The notes beneath the pieces are model-generated. The model searched no databases. It was not told the origin of the DNA and saw only the letters and a list, made by a program, of their open reading frames with translations. A program made the position numbers and the translations under genes. Below are positions 1 through 7,811 of a stretch of 11,543 nucleotides of DNA, piece after piece. Where the stretch lies: the NCBI GenBank assembly GCA_030593645.1, contig JAUVGT010000122.1, forward strand, positions 1 to 11,543, in the 5' to 3' direction. The number at the start of each line of letters is the position of its first letter. Position 1 is the first letter of the stretch. The stretch comes from Deltaproteobacteria bacterium. GTDB lineage: Bacteria > Desulfobacterota > Desulfobacteria > Desulfobacterales > JAUVGT01.

Positions 1-597
1 GAATCGAATAAAAACCAGACTCATCGCAACAGCGGCAAACCCGGTTACCGTTAATACCATTCGCCAGGAAAACCAGATCATAAAAAACTCGGCGATAATC
101 GGTGCGAGAATAAAAGCAAGATTCGGCGCCAATTCATGAACCGATATAGCCTTTCCCCATACTTTTGAATGAACGGCGGCGGTTAATGTGGATATGCCGG
201 AGGGTAAATAGAGACCGGTGGACAATCCCAAAACAATCAATCCCAACTGCATCCAGAGTAAACTGTTACTTGATGCACATAAAAAAAGAGCAAAACCAAA
301 AGTGCTCGAAGAAAGAATAATCGTTTTACGGTGGGTCATAAATGAGGAAATATACCCTGACCCGATAAGTGAAATAAAATATCCAATCGATATTGTAAAA
401 AATAATGAACCCGCGGCAGTATGACTTATACCCAAATCCATTTCAATGGCAGGCATCATGGGTGAGATAATAATTCGAGAAATAAAATTTGTAAAAAATA
501 TGCCGGTCAATATGGGTAAAAGACTGTTTTTTGTTAATAAGCGGATCAAACTCTGATCATGATCTTTGTTTGAGCCCTGCTTTAAATGGCTGTTCAA
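1..597 (-). CDS. MFS transporter, N-terminal half (runs off the left edge)
   Basis: An open frame of 199 codons reads from a TTG at 597 to base 1 without a stop. It was translated by hand from the minus strand. The start is chosen because AGGAG (605-609) lies 7 nt upstream; an in-frame GTG a little further upstream has no such site. The product begins with a short polar stretch (NSHLKQGSNKDHDQS) and then shows about six hydrophobic segments, as in the N-terminal half of a major facilitator. The loop after the second segment (GSGYISSFMTHRKTII) resembles the degenerate MFS motif A, and PMMPAIEMDLGIS matches the usual first periplasmic loop. Substrate is unknown. It lies beyond the terminator of the catabolic operon, so it is probably transcribed separately, although uptake of a dicarboxylate would suit the neighbourhood. 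The C-terminal half is outside the window. Confidence 0.8.
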   Translation of the reverse strand, partial: MNSHLKQGSNKDHDQSLIRLLTKNSLLPILTGIFFTNFISRIIISPMMPAIEMDLGISHTAAGSLFFTISIGYFISLIGSGYISSFMTHRKTIILSSSTFGFALFLCASSNSLLWMQLGLIVLGLSTGLYLPSGISTLTAAVHSKVWGKAISVHELAPNLAFILAPIIAEFFMIWFSWRMVLTVTGFAAVAMSLVFIRF

Positions 598-1016
598 AAT
601 ATAACTCCTGAAATCGATAAACACAATACCAGCTTACAAAAATCCTTGATCACTAAAGATAGAAAACATGAAAAAAATATAAATATTTAATCTAAAAAAA
701 ATTATATCTATCCTTTTTCGTGCTTTCGTGATTGATTTTTTAGATTTTCGCCCTTAACCCGATATAATTTGAGCCGGTAATTAATTATACCCTGCATTTT
801 TTCAAACTTCAAGAATTTAGAGCTCGTTTTAAAATCCTATACGTACTTGTAAACATACAATGATTCTCACGCGAAGCTCGCAAGGCAAGACAGTTTTTTA
901 CTACCAGCAAAGCTTAGCTTTGCATGGAAACCCTCTGCGTCTTCGCGCCTCTGCGAGAGTTATCTGTTTTTTATGTTTGCCTCTTCGAAAGTGAACTTGA
1001 AAGGAATATAATAAAA
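598..1016. other. Non-coding stretch between operon terminator and MFS gene
   Basis: No convincing gene is seen on either strand. The left part (about 640-790) is very AT-rich and should hold the promoter of the minus-strand MFS gene. A TATAAT-like box can be found there, but no good -35 partner, so no promoter is called. The right part carries the degenerate inverted repeat listed separately. Confidence 0.6.
866..960. repeat. Degenerate inverted-repeat element with central palindrome
   Basis: The left end (ctcacgcgaagctcgcaagg) and the reverse complement of the right end (actctcgcagaggcgcgaag, 941-960) share CTC, GCGAAG and CGCA-AGG blocks, so the element is an imperfect inverted repeat of about 95 bp. 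Its middle contains a perfect palindrome, GCAAAGC-TTA-GCTTTGC, at 907-923. The right arm resembles intergenic repeats of the 'cgcagaggcgcgaagacgcagag' type that recur in many bacterial genomes. That resemblance is from memory and was not searched. It is non-coding and probably a dead or non-autonomous dispersed repeat. Confidence 0.5.
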
Positions 1017-1060
1017 AAGCCGCCTTCGTCATTCTGTAATCAGAACTCCGAAAACGGCTT
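1017..1060 (-). terminator. Rho-independent terminator of the catabolic operon
   Basis: Read on the minus strand, AAGCCG (1060-1055) pairs with CGGCTT (1022-1017). The stem continues inward with TTCG/CGAA (1052-1049 with 1028-1025) and TTCTG/CAGAA around a four-base loop. The run of T (CTTTTTTAT on the minus strand, 1019-1011) follows immediately. It sits about 30 nt after the stop codon of the enoyl-CoA hydratase gene, the last gene of the operon. Confidence 0.85.
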
Positions 1061-1090
1061 TATATAAAACAGAGAAATGTTTAAAATTCG

Positions 1091-1870
1091 TTACTTCCCT
1101 GTGAAGTCAGGCTTACGCTTATCTATAAAAGCGGCGATGCCTTCCTTTTTATCTTCTGTGCCGCAGGCAAGCGCATGCAGGTAGGATTCATGGGCAAGAC
1201 CCTCGGCAAGTGATCCTTCGGCGTATCTTAAAACCGCTTCCTTGCCATACTGCACCGCAAGTTTGGGGCGTTCAATCAGGGTCGCGGCCAGGACTTTAAC
1301 CTCATCCATGAGCTGTTCCGGTTCTACCACTTTATTTACAAGCCCAAATACCAATGCCTGGTCCGGTTTGATCGGTTCACCGGTCAGGATCATCTCCATG
1401 GCCCTGCCCATGCCAATAAGTTTAGGCAGTCTCTGGGTTCCACCTGCGCCCGGGATAATCCCAAGCTTTACTTCAGGTTGGCCGAGCCGGGCCTTTGCTG
1501 ATGCGATCCGCATGGTGCATGCCATTGCGAGTTCAAGACCGGTTCCAAGTGCCCATCCATTGATGGCCGCAATGGATGGAATCTCAAGGGCTTCAATACG
1601 GGAATAAACTTCCTGTCTGCGCCTTGTCTCTGAACGCGCGAGAATTTGATCCCTTTTCTGAACTTCAAAGATATCCGCGCCAGCAACAAATGATTTGTCA
1701 CCCGCACCGGTTAATATCATTACGCGCAGATCCGGGTTCTTCTCGATTTCCGACAGGGCCTGGTCCAATTCATCTACTGTCGCATTGTTGACCGCGTTCA
1801 TTTTATCGGGCCGGTTGATTGTGAGTATCGCTATCGAACCATCTATTTCAAGTAATATATTTTCATACAT
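1091..1870 (-). CDS. Enoyl-CoA hydratase / crotonase (short-chain)
   Basis: This 259-residue protein of the crotonase superfamily would hydrate crotonyl-CoA to 3-hydroxybutyryl-CoA in the cytoplasm. The length is normal for a single-domain hydratase. AGAD (63-66) supplies one half of the oxyanion hole. E113 (in LELAMAC) and E133 (in QPEVKLG), 20 residues apart, match the two catalytic glutamates E144 and E164 of rat mitochondrial hydratase. IIPGAGGTQRLPKLIG follows as usual. One oddity is that the usual GGG before the first glutamate reads GTG (109-111), so the oxyanion-hole glycine is Thr110. The start ATG is 2 nt after the stop of the preceding dehydrogenase gene, and its Shine-Dalgarno GGAGG lies inside that gene's last codons, which suggests translational coupling. 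It is the last gene of the operon. A hydratase for other short acyl-CoAs remains possible. Confidence 0.93.
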   Translation of the reverse strand: MYENILLEIDGSIAILTINRPDKMNAVNNATVDELDQALSEIEKNPDLRVMILTGAGDKSFVAGADIFEVQKRDQILARSETRRRQEVYSRIEALEIPSIAAINGWALGTGLELAMACTMRIASAKARLGQPEVKLGIIPGAGGTQRLPKLIGMGRAMEMILTGEPIKPDQALVFGLVNKVVEPEQLMDEVKVLAATLIERPKLAVQYGKEAVLRYAEGSLAEGLAHESYLHALACGTEDKKEGIAAFIDKRKPDFTGK

Positions 1871-1872
1871 GA

Positions 1873-2730
1873 TTATCCTCCGTAATCATAAAATCCTTTA
1901 CCGGCTTTTCTTCCCAGTTTTCCCTCTTCGATCATATCATCGATCAGTTTGGGGTGCTGATAACGCGGATCATCAAGTTTTGAACGCAGGGTCTGCATCT
2001 TCGCGCGATGGATGTCTATGCCGATAAAATCAATCAACTGCAGCGGCCCCATGGGATGATTCGCACCGAGTTTCATCGCCTTATCGATATCTTCAGCATC
2101 GGCAACACCGGAATCCACGAGCCATGTGGCTTCATTTAAAAGCTGGCCTAATATCCTGCTCACAATACCCGCAGGAGCTTCACTTTTACATACGACCGGA
2201 TCCTTGCCCAATTCTTTTGCAAATGCTTCCGCTGCATCAATGGTTTCCTTTGATGTGTTCTTACCGGGCATAATTTCTACGAGTTTCATAATCGCCGGCG
2301 GATTAAAAAAATGCATCTGGACAACCTTGTCCGGACGGCCCGTGGCTTCCGCCATTTCTGAAATCGAAAGAGAAGTGGTATTTGTCACCAGAATCACGTC
2401 AGGACGGGCAAGACCGTCTATTTCAGAAAATATTTTCTTTTTAATCTCAATATTCTCGATAGCACTCTCAATGATAATATCCGCGTCTTTGGCGGGAGAC
2501 AGGTCGCCCGCGGTTGAAATTTTGGAAATAATTGAGTTTTTATCGTCGTCCGTAATTTTTCCTTTTTCGACTCGTTTTGAAAGACCTTTTTCAATCCTTG
2601 TCTTCGCGTTGTCCGACAATTCCTGATTGATATCTGTAATTATTGCGTCAAATCCCTGTTGGGCGCAAAGCTGGGCGATACCGCCGCCCATCGTCCCGGC
2701 GCCTATTACCATTACTTTTTTAATTGCCAT
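1873..2730 (-). CDS. hbd: 3-hydroxybutyryl-CoA dehydrogenase (variant active site)
   Basis: This 285-residue soluble dehydrogenase would oxidise 3-hydroxybutyryl-CoA to acetoacetyl-CoA with NAD+. The Rossmann fold opens with GAGTMGGGIA (10-19). The acidic D33 after the second strand favours NAD. The catalytic dyad is present: H140 in MHFFNP and E152 in KLVEI. The C-terminal domain has LGANHPMGPLQLIDFIG (221-237) and ends in KGFYDYGG, typical of the family. Two positions differ from the textbook enzyme. The serine equivalent to human S137 is T119 (NTTSLSI). The PGFIVNR segment carrying N208 reads PAGIVSR, placing S191 at the asparagine. The start has GGAGGT 6 nt upstream. The terminal codons GGA-GGA-TAA double as the ribosome site of the next gene. 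It belongs to the operon between thiolase and hydratase. The overall assignment is secure; substrate range is inferred. Confidence 0.93.
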   Translation of the reverse strand: MAIKKVMVIGAGTMGGGIAQLCAQQGFDAIITDINQELSDNAKTRIEKGLSKRVEKGKITDDDKNSIISKISTAGDLSPAKDADIIIESAIENIEIKKKIFSEIDGLARPDVILVTNTTSLSISEMAEATGRPDKVVQMHFFNPPAIMKLVEIMPGKNTSKETIDAAEAFAKELGKDPVVCKSEAPAGIVSRILGQLLNEATWLVDSGVADAEDIDKAMKLGANHPMGPLQLIDFIGIDIHRAKMQTLRSKLDDPRYQHPKLIDDMIEEGKLGRKAGKGFYDYGG

Positions 2731-2836
2731 GGGAATACCTCCAAATTTGAACCGGACCGGTGAAACATACCAGATATTTTTACAAAATCTTTTAACGCTT
2801 CATCAGTCCGGTATTTCAATTAATGTTTGATTACGA

Positions 2837-4021
2837 TTAATTCAATCTTTCAACCACCAGTGCGACACCATTTCCACCGCCGATACACGCGCTCACAAGA
2901 CCAAGCTGCTTGTCACGGTCTTTCATCGCATAAAGCAAAGTGGTCAGGATCTTTGATCCTGTTGCCGCCACCGGATGACCCAGGGCAATAGCGCCGCCGT
3001 TTACATTCACCTTGGTGCGGTCGACACCCAGTTCACGCTCACAGGCGATGTACTGGGCGGCAAATGCTTCATTCAGCTCAATCAGATCGATATCCGCCAG
3101 TTCAAGACCGGCATGTTTTAAAGCGGCCGGTATCGCTTTGACCGGTGATAATCCAAACCGTTTGGGGTCAAATCCAACAAACGCGTATCCACGGACAAGT
3201 GCCATGGGTTTCAGCCCCATGTCATCGGCTTTTTTCCTGTCCATTATCACCTGGGCTGCTGCCGCATCGCATAATGCGCAGGCGTTTGCGGCTGTAACGG
3301 TTCCGTCTTTATTAAACACCGGGCGAAGTTTTCCCAAAGATTCCGCGGTAACCCCTTCCCGGTAGATCTCTTCATCTTTGAATATATTAACCTGACCCTT
3401 GCGGCCGGGAACTTCGATCGGCACAATCTCTTCTTCAAACTTGCCGGCTTTAACCGCGGCCTCTGTTTTATTGTGACAGTCGGCTGCAAATTCATCCTGT
3501 TCCTCACGGGTAATCCCCAAATCTTTCGCGTAAACATCTGTAAGTTCGCCCATCAGTCCGCCGCCTAGAGGGCATAGAAATCCGTCATGATGCAAAAGAT
3601 CAAGGATCGTGCTCTTTCCCATGCGATATCCCCATCTGGCCTTATCCAGCGCGTATGGCACCTGGTTGGCGCTCTCGGTTCCGCCCACCAGCACAGTGTC
3701 AACATCTTCAGCTTTAATGGCCTGGGATCCCATAATCAAAGACTGGATACTTGAACCGCAGCGTACATTTACCGACACGGCAGGTGCGTCTGTGGGTATA
3801 CCCCCGCCTACAGCTGTTAACCGGGCCGGGTTCGGTCCCACACCGGCCTGCCATGCATTACCGAAAATTGTCTGGTCAATCGTATCAGGTGAAATCCCGG
3901 AACGTTTTACAGTTTCAGCGACAACCTGCGCGCCAAACTGTGGAGCTGTCACCGATTTCAGAGAACCGCCGTATTTCCCCCCGGCGCTTCTTCCTGAACC
4001 TAAGATTACTACTTCTCTCAT
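2837..4021 (-). CDS. Acetyl-CoA acetyltransferase (thiolase), divergent type
   Basis: This 394-residue thiolase would cleave acetoacetyl-CoA with CoA to two acetyl-CoA, the last step of the pathway. The nucleophile is C88 (NVRCGSS), and the other catalytic residues are N317 (ELNEAFAAQ), H349 (GGAIALGHP) and C379 (SACIGGG). The length is standard. Several well-conserved positions of the Zoogloea-type biosynthetic thiolase are altered: the CoA-side histidine (H156) falls on L156 in GGGLMGEL; the NASGINDGA loop reads NACALCDAA, with C248 where S247 is expected; and GHPIGASG reads GHPVAATG. The protein therefore belongs to a divergent thiolase subfamily, and its acyl specificity may not be limited to acetoacetyl-CoA. 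AGGAGG lies 6 nt before the ATG. The gene lies in the operon between ETF:quinone oxidoreductase (77 nt gap) and the dehydrogenase (106 nt gap). Confidence 0.92.
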   Translation of the reverse strand: MREVVILGSGRSAGGKYGGSLKSVTAPQFGAQVVAETVKRSGISPDTIDQTIFGNAWQAGVGPNPARLTAVGGGIPTDAPAVSVNVRCGSSIQSLIMGSQAIKAEDVDTVLVGGTESANQVPYALDKARWGYRMGKSTILDLLHHDGFLCPLGGGLMGELTDVYAKDLGITREEQDEFAADCHNKTEAAVKAGKFEEEIVPIEVPGRKGQVNIFKDEEIYREGVTAESLGKLRPVFNKDGTVTAANACALCDAAAAQVIMDRKKADDMGLKPMALVRGYAFVGFDPKRFGLSPVKAIPAALKHAGLELADIDLIELNEAFAAQYIACERELGVDRTKVNVNGGAIALGHPVAATGSKILTTLLYAMKDRDKQLGLVSACIGGGNGVALVVERLN

Positions 4022-4098
4022 AATTTCCTCCTAACTGTTTCCCGCGTGTTTCAGCTCCGTAAATCGCTGACCGGCGGATTTCTATTAAATTTACCGTC

Positions 4099-5766
4099 TT
4101 AAGTTATTGAAAAATTCGGGCCGCCCCCGCCTTCAGGGCAGGTCCATGTAATATTCTTAAATGGATCTTTGATCTCACATGTCTTGCAGTGTAGACAATT
4201 TGACGGATTCAGTTTCAAACGCCTTGTTCCGCCGCTGTCTTCAATCTCGTATACCTGTCCCGGACAAAAACGGGTGCAGGGATTCCTGTAATGGTCATAG
4301 CATTCACCGGCACATATATTCAGATCATGCACAATTAAATGGCAGGGCTGATCTTCCTCATGCTGAGTACCAGAACGGTATACTCCGGTCAATTTATCGA
4401 TATAAAGTTCGCCGTCAAATTCACGGGCAGAAGGTGTTTCAAGCATTTTTACCTGGGCAGGTGTCATCTTTTCCAAGGTGGAACTGTCTTCTTCTATCGG
4501 CATCTTGTCGAAAATACCCCTGCCACCGGTAATGAACTGGGCGCCCACGTGAACAAATTGCGAAACACCGTGTTTTGAAAGCGCCTGGGTAAAATTCCTG
4601 GCCGCCTTCAGTTCTTTCATGATAAAGCTCTGTTCTACCTTTGTTTCATATTCACTTAAGGTAGTGACTGTATAATCGTCTTTTTCGAATGCGCTGATAA
4701 TTGATTCAGCCGCGAGCATGCCCGATTTCATGGCAGTATGTATACCTTTTAAACGCTGAATATTGAGCATGGACGCGCTGTCACCCACAAACAAAGCCCC
4801 GTTAACCGCCAATTTCGGCATGGTATAATAGCCGCCGGCTGAAAGCGTTTTCGCGCCCTGCTGAAGCACTTTACCGCCCATGATCACCTCTTCGATTACA
4901 GGATGTTTTTTGTAATCAAGAAACGCATGGTAAGGTTCAAGACCGGAATCTTCATAGTCCAGCCCCACAACAAGGCCCAGCGCGACCATGCTATCTTTCA
5001 TCCTGTACAAAAAGCCTCCGCCTTTTGTATGCAGGCCGAATGGATATCCGAAGCTATGAATCACTGTGGTATCACCGGAAAGAAACGGACTCGATTCAGG
5101 CAGTTCGATCACTTCCTTAATCGCGGTTTCAAAAACCTGCGGCATTTTCCCGGAAAAAATACCCATTTTTTCACCGATATCCCGGATCAGGCTTCCTTTC
5201 GGACCCTCACCGAAAACCGTAACTTTTGCGGTCAATTCGATACCAGGCTCAAAATTTGATTTTTGTTTACCTTCTTTATCAACTCCCTTATCACCGGTTG
5301 CAACCCCTAGAACACCTGTGGTATCCGAATCATACAGGACTTCCGTTCCAGCAAACCCGGGGAAAATGTTCACACCCGCGTTTTCCGCAAGCTCGCCCAG
5401 CCAGCGGGTAAACTTCGATAGGCTGACAATATGACAGCCTTTGTTGTGCATGTATTTGGGGGTAAAGGGAACGGAATACTGTGAATTTTTCGTAAAAAAA
5501 TAGAATTCATCCCGGCATTCAGTCTCCTCGATCGGGCATCCTTTTTCCATGTAATCCGGAACAAGCTCCTTTAATGCAATCGGATCAAGAATAGCGCCAC
5601 TGAGTGAATGGGCGCCGATGATGTCCCCTTTTTCAATAACACCTACTTCTAGTTCAAGTCCCTTTTCCTTTGCCAGGTTCATCAAATGCACCGCACCTGC
5701 GAGGTTAGCGGGACCTCCCCCAACAAAAAGAACATCCAGGGGCATTTCTTCTCTATTCTGGGCCAT
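4099..5766 (-). CDS. Electron-transfer flavoprotein:ubiquinone (menaquinone) oxidoreductase
   Basis: This 555-residue flavo-iron-sulfur protein takes electrons from reduced ETF and delivers them to membrane quinone, probably menaquinone in this host (inference). The FAD dinucleotide motif is VGGGPANLAGA (15-25), with a second FAD segment VNGALFVGDSASMLN (321-335). The C-terminal ferredoxin-like domain carries C501 (CPGQVYE), C524, C527 and C530 (NCLHCKTCEIKDP), matching the four ligands of the 4Fe-4S cluster in human ETF-QO. It closes with the family signature NITWTCPEGGGGP. Two further cysteines (C485, C489) precede the cluster region. There is no signal peptide or clear membrane span; the enzyme is expected to be a monotopic membrane protein. 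Length fits bacterial members. GGAG lies 9 nt upstream of the ATG. Placement right after etfA links glutaryl-CoA oxidation to the respiratory chain. Confidence 0.95.
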   Translation of the reverse strand: MAQNREEMPLDVLFVGGGPANLAGAVHLMNLAKEKGLELEVGVIEKGDIIGAHSLSGAILDPIALKELVPDYMEKGCPIEETECRDEFYFFTKNSQYSVPFTPKYMHNKGCHIVSLSKFTRWLGELAENAGVNIFPGFAGTEVLYDSDTTGVLGVATGDKGVDKEGKQKSNFEPGIELTAKVTVFGEGPKGSLIRDIGEKMGIFSGKMPQVFETAIKEVIELPESSPFLSGDTTVIHSFGYPFGLHTKGGGFLYRMKDSMVALGLVVGLDYEDSGLEPYHAFLDYKKHPVIEEVIMGGKVLQQGAKTLSAGGYYTMPKLAVNGALFVGDSASMLNIQRLKGIHTAMKSGMLAAESIISAFEKDDYTVTTLSEYETKVEQSFIMKELKAARNFTQALSKHGVSQFVHVGAQFITGGRGIFDKMPIEEDSSTLEKMTPAQVKMLETPSAREFDGELYIDKLTGVYRSGTQHEEDQPCHLIVHDLNICAGECYDHYRNPCTRFCPGQVYEIEDSGGTRRLKLNPSNCLHCKTCEIKDPFKNITWTCPEGGGGPNFSIT

Positions 5767-5837
5767 GTCTATTTACTCCATTATTAACTGGTTCCACCTT
5801 ATTAACCCTGTTACTCCCGGCTGGAGTAGCATTTATG

Positions 5838-5870
5838 ATCTGCATCCATTTATATATAATGGATGCAGAT
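5838..5870. other. Perfect 13-bp inverted repeat between etfA and the ETF-QO gene
   Basis: ATCTGCATCCATT (5838-5850) and AATGGATGCAGAT (5858-5870) are exact reverse complements around a 7-nt TATATAT loop. In the operon mRNA the hairpin starts about 8 nt after the etfA stop codon. No run of U follows on either strand, so it is not a standard terminator. It may limit read-through, stabilise the upstream etf message, or mark a processing site. Confidence 0.7.
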
Positions 5871-5878
5871 TATGTTTT

Positions 5879-6841
5879 CTACTGAATTTTTTTAACTTCC
5901 TGCACCATTGCCGGAACCACTTCAAAAAGATCAGCGGCGATGCCAAAATCCGCTTTTGAAAATATAGGCGCATCAGCATCTTTATTGATTGCCACAATAA
6001 ATTTTGATGTGGACATACCCGCGATATGCTGGATCGCACCTGAAATTCCACAGGCGATATATAAGTTCGGGGATACGATCTTGCCTGTCTGGCCGACCTG
6101 ATCTCCGTGTGATCGCCATCCTTCATCCACAACCGTTCTTGAAGCACCAACGGCCGCATTAAGTAAACCTGCAAGCTCTTCGATCACTTCAAATTTACCC
6201 TCCGTACCCCGTCCGCCGGACACGATAATGTCCGCTTCTGTAAGTTCAATCTTATCACCCGCCTCGATCTTTGTTTCAAGGACAGTGGTTTTTACTTCAC
6301 CTGCCTGAACATCAATCTTTTCGATTGAACCGTCTTTCGCGTTTTCAGTGATTGACATTACATTCGGCCGCACTGCCACTATCTGGGGATCTCCCTCAAG
6401 TTCTATGTCAGCCAGGACCTTTCCTCCAAACATGGGACGGGTCACTACAACTCCCCCATCTTCCGCTTTGACGACAACGCAATCCATTGCCATGCCGGTA
6501 TCGAGCCGTGCTGCCAGTCGGGGTGCCAGATCCTTGCCCTGTACTGAAGCCCCGAGGAAAACCACCTTGGGTTCTCTGCTTTTAATGACTTCCGCCAATA
6601 CATTTGTGTAGGCATCTGTGGTATAATCTGACAGGATGCCGTCATCAGCCACCAAAACCTTGTCCGCGCCGTATTTCCCAAGTTCTCCGGCAATACCCTC
6701 AATACCCGAACCGAGAACCACCGCGGTTACATCCGTGCCAAGTTCGTCAGCAACTCGCCTTCCTTCGCTTACCGCTTCATATGACACCTTGCGGAACGCA
6801 TTGTCTCGTTGTTCTGTAATTACCAAAACACCTTGTGCCAT
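5879..6841 (-). CDS. etfA: Electron transfer flavoprotein alpha subunit
   Basis: EtfA (320 residues) pairs with EtfB to form the soluble FAD protein that accepts electrons from acyl-CoA dehydrogenase. The N-terminal domain is the usual ETF fold. The C-terminal FAD domain begins near SGGRGT (208-213) and has GASRTVVDEGW (232-242), QVGQTGKIVSPNLYIACGIS (248-267), SGAIQHIAGM (267-276) and INKDADAPIF (285-294), all classic FAD-contacting segments. The length is that of ordinary housekeeping or respiratory EtfA, with no added ferredoxin domain. AAGGAG lies 6 nt before the ATG. The gap to etfB is 65 nt. The adjacent ETF:quinone oxidoreductase gene favours a quinone-reducing, non-bifurcating role, although motif inspection alone cannot exclude bifurcation. 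Confidence 0.96.
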   Translation of the reverse strand: MAQGVLVITEQRDNAFRKVSYEAVSEGRRVADELGTDVTAVVLGSGIEGIAGELGKYGADKVLVADDGILSDYTTDAYTNVLAEVIKSREPKVVFLGASVQGKDLAPRLAARLDTGMAMDCVVVKAEDGGVVVTRPMFGGKVLADIELEGDPQIVAVRPNVMSITENAKDGSIEKIDVQAGEVKTTVLETKIEAGDKIELTEADIIVSGGRGTEGKFEVIEELAGLLNAAVGASRTVVDEGWRSHGDQVGQTGKIVSPNLYIACGISGAIQHIAGMSTSKFIVAINKDADAPIFSKADFGIAADLFEVVPAMVQEVKKIQ

Positions 6842-6906
6842 GATTTTCTCCTTTTATCTTTCACCGGATTATTTATTCCCGGGTATTAATTAAAAACGCG
6901 CCCGTG

Positions 6907-7695
6907 TTATACTACCTTGGCCTCTTCATGAAGCACTTTGATCAGGGCCGCCGCCAGTTCTTCGGGTGTTTCACCTTCGATCATTTTCACCGCTTTCCGT
7001 TCAGGAGGAGGATTCAGTGCCTTGATCTTAACTTTGCGGTTGGCCAAGCCCACAGTGGACGGGTCAATACCAATATCCGCAAGTGTTTTCTGGTCAAGCG
7101 GCTTTTTCTTTGCTTTCATAATTCCCGGTAAAGACGCGTATCTGGGTTCATTAAGTCCTCTTTGGGTGGTAAACAGCACAGGCAAAGGCGCTTCGGTAAC
7201 AACCGTTCCCCCCTCTATGGAGCAATCACACTTGATTTTACCGTCCGAAATCTCTTCCTTTATTACCAGCGAGGCCTGTGGAATCCCCATGTATTCAGCC
7301 ACCGCGGCTCCCACCTGGTATCCATCATCGTCAACACCGCGCTGCCCCGCAATAATCAGGTCATACGGAATGTCTTTAAGTGCAGCCGCCAAAATTTTCG
7401 CAACAGCAAGACCATCACTCCCTTCAGCGGCGGGATCATTGATCAGCACTCCCTGATCAGCACCCATGGCCAGCGCGGTCCGGATTGTTTCGACTGCTTT
7501 ATCCGTCCCCATGGTAAGAATGGTCACTGTACCTTCATTCGCGTCCCTGATTTGCAGGGCTTCTTCAACAGCGAATTCATCATATGGGTTCATGACCCAT
7601 TTTATGTTGTCGGTCTTTATGGACACCCCGTCACCCGCGATCTGGATGAGTGCTTCGGTATCCGGTACCTGTTTCACAAGAACAACAATATCCAT
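6907..7695 (-). CDS. etfB: Electron transfer flavoprotein beta subunit
   Basis: EtfB (262 residues) holds the AMP or second-flavin site and carries the docking loop for the dehydrogenase partner. The nucleotide-binding stretch is GQRGVDDDGYQVGAAVAE (117-134). The docking loop GLNEPRYASLPGIMKAKKK (180-198) is almost the same as in human beta-ETF, where the leucine of this loop (here L189) anchors the protein on acyl-CoA dehydrogenases. This supports direct pairing with the acyl-CoA dehydrogenase encoded just upstream. AAGGAG lies 7 nt before the ATG. It is the second gene of the operon, 116 nt after the dehydrogenase gene; that gap may hold a weak internal promoter, but none is convincing. Confidence 0.96.
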   Translation of the reverse strand: MDIVVLVKQVPDTEALIQIAGDGVSIKTDNIKWVMNPYDEFAVEEALQIRDANEGTVTILTMGTDKAVETIRTALAMGADQGVLINDPAAEGSDGLAVAKILAAALKDIPYDLIIAGQRGVDDDGYQVGAAVAEYMGIPQASLVIKEEISDGKIKCDCSIEGGTVVTEAPLPVLFTTQRGLNEPRYASLPGIMKAKKKPLDQKTLADIGIDPSTVGLANRKVKIKALNPPPERKAVKMIEGETPEELAAALIKVLHEEAKVV

Positions 7696-7811
7696 TTTTT
7701 ACTCCTTTCAAACACTATAGTTGGTATAGCTTTAGAGTTTTTCATTTCGACAACCCGCGCATGATTTTAAAATTAATGACCATAAGCCGGCTGCCGAATG
7801 ATAGAGTCTAC

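Noticed and set aside
218..424. Plus-strand open frame of 68 codons
   Set aside because: It lies opposite the MFS transporter frame, which has clear membrane segments and a ribosome site; this frame has none.
3609..4034. Plus-strand open frames opposite the thiolase gene
   Set aside because: The minus strand encodes all thiolase catalytic motifs; the plus products resemble nothing and are low-complexity shadows.
5838..5870. Operon-ending terminator after etfA
   Set aside because: There is no T-run, and the downstream genes belong to the same pathway with good ribosome sites.
6938..7764. Long plus-strand open frames (up to 200 codons) opposite etfB
   Set aside because: They are antisense shadows of a fully motif-supported etfB and have no family resemblance.
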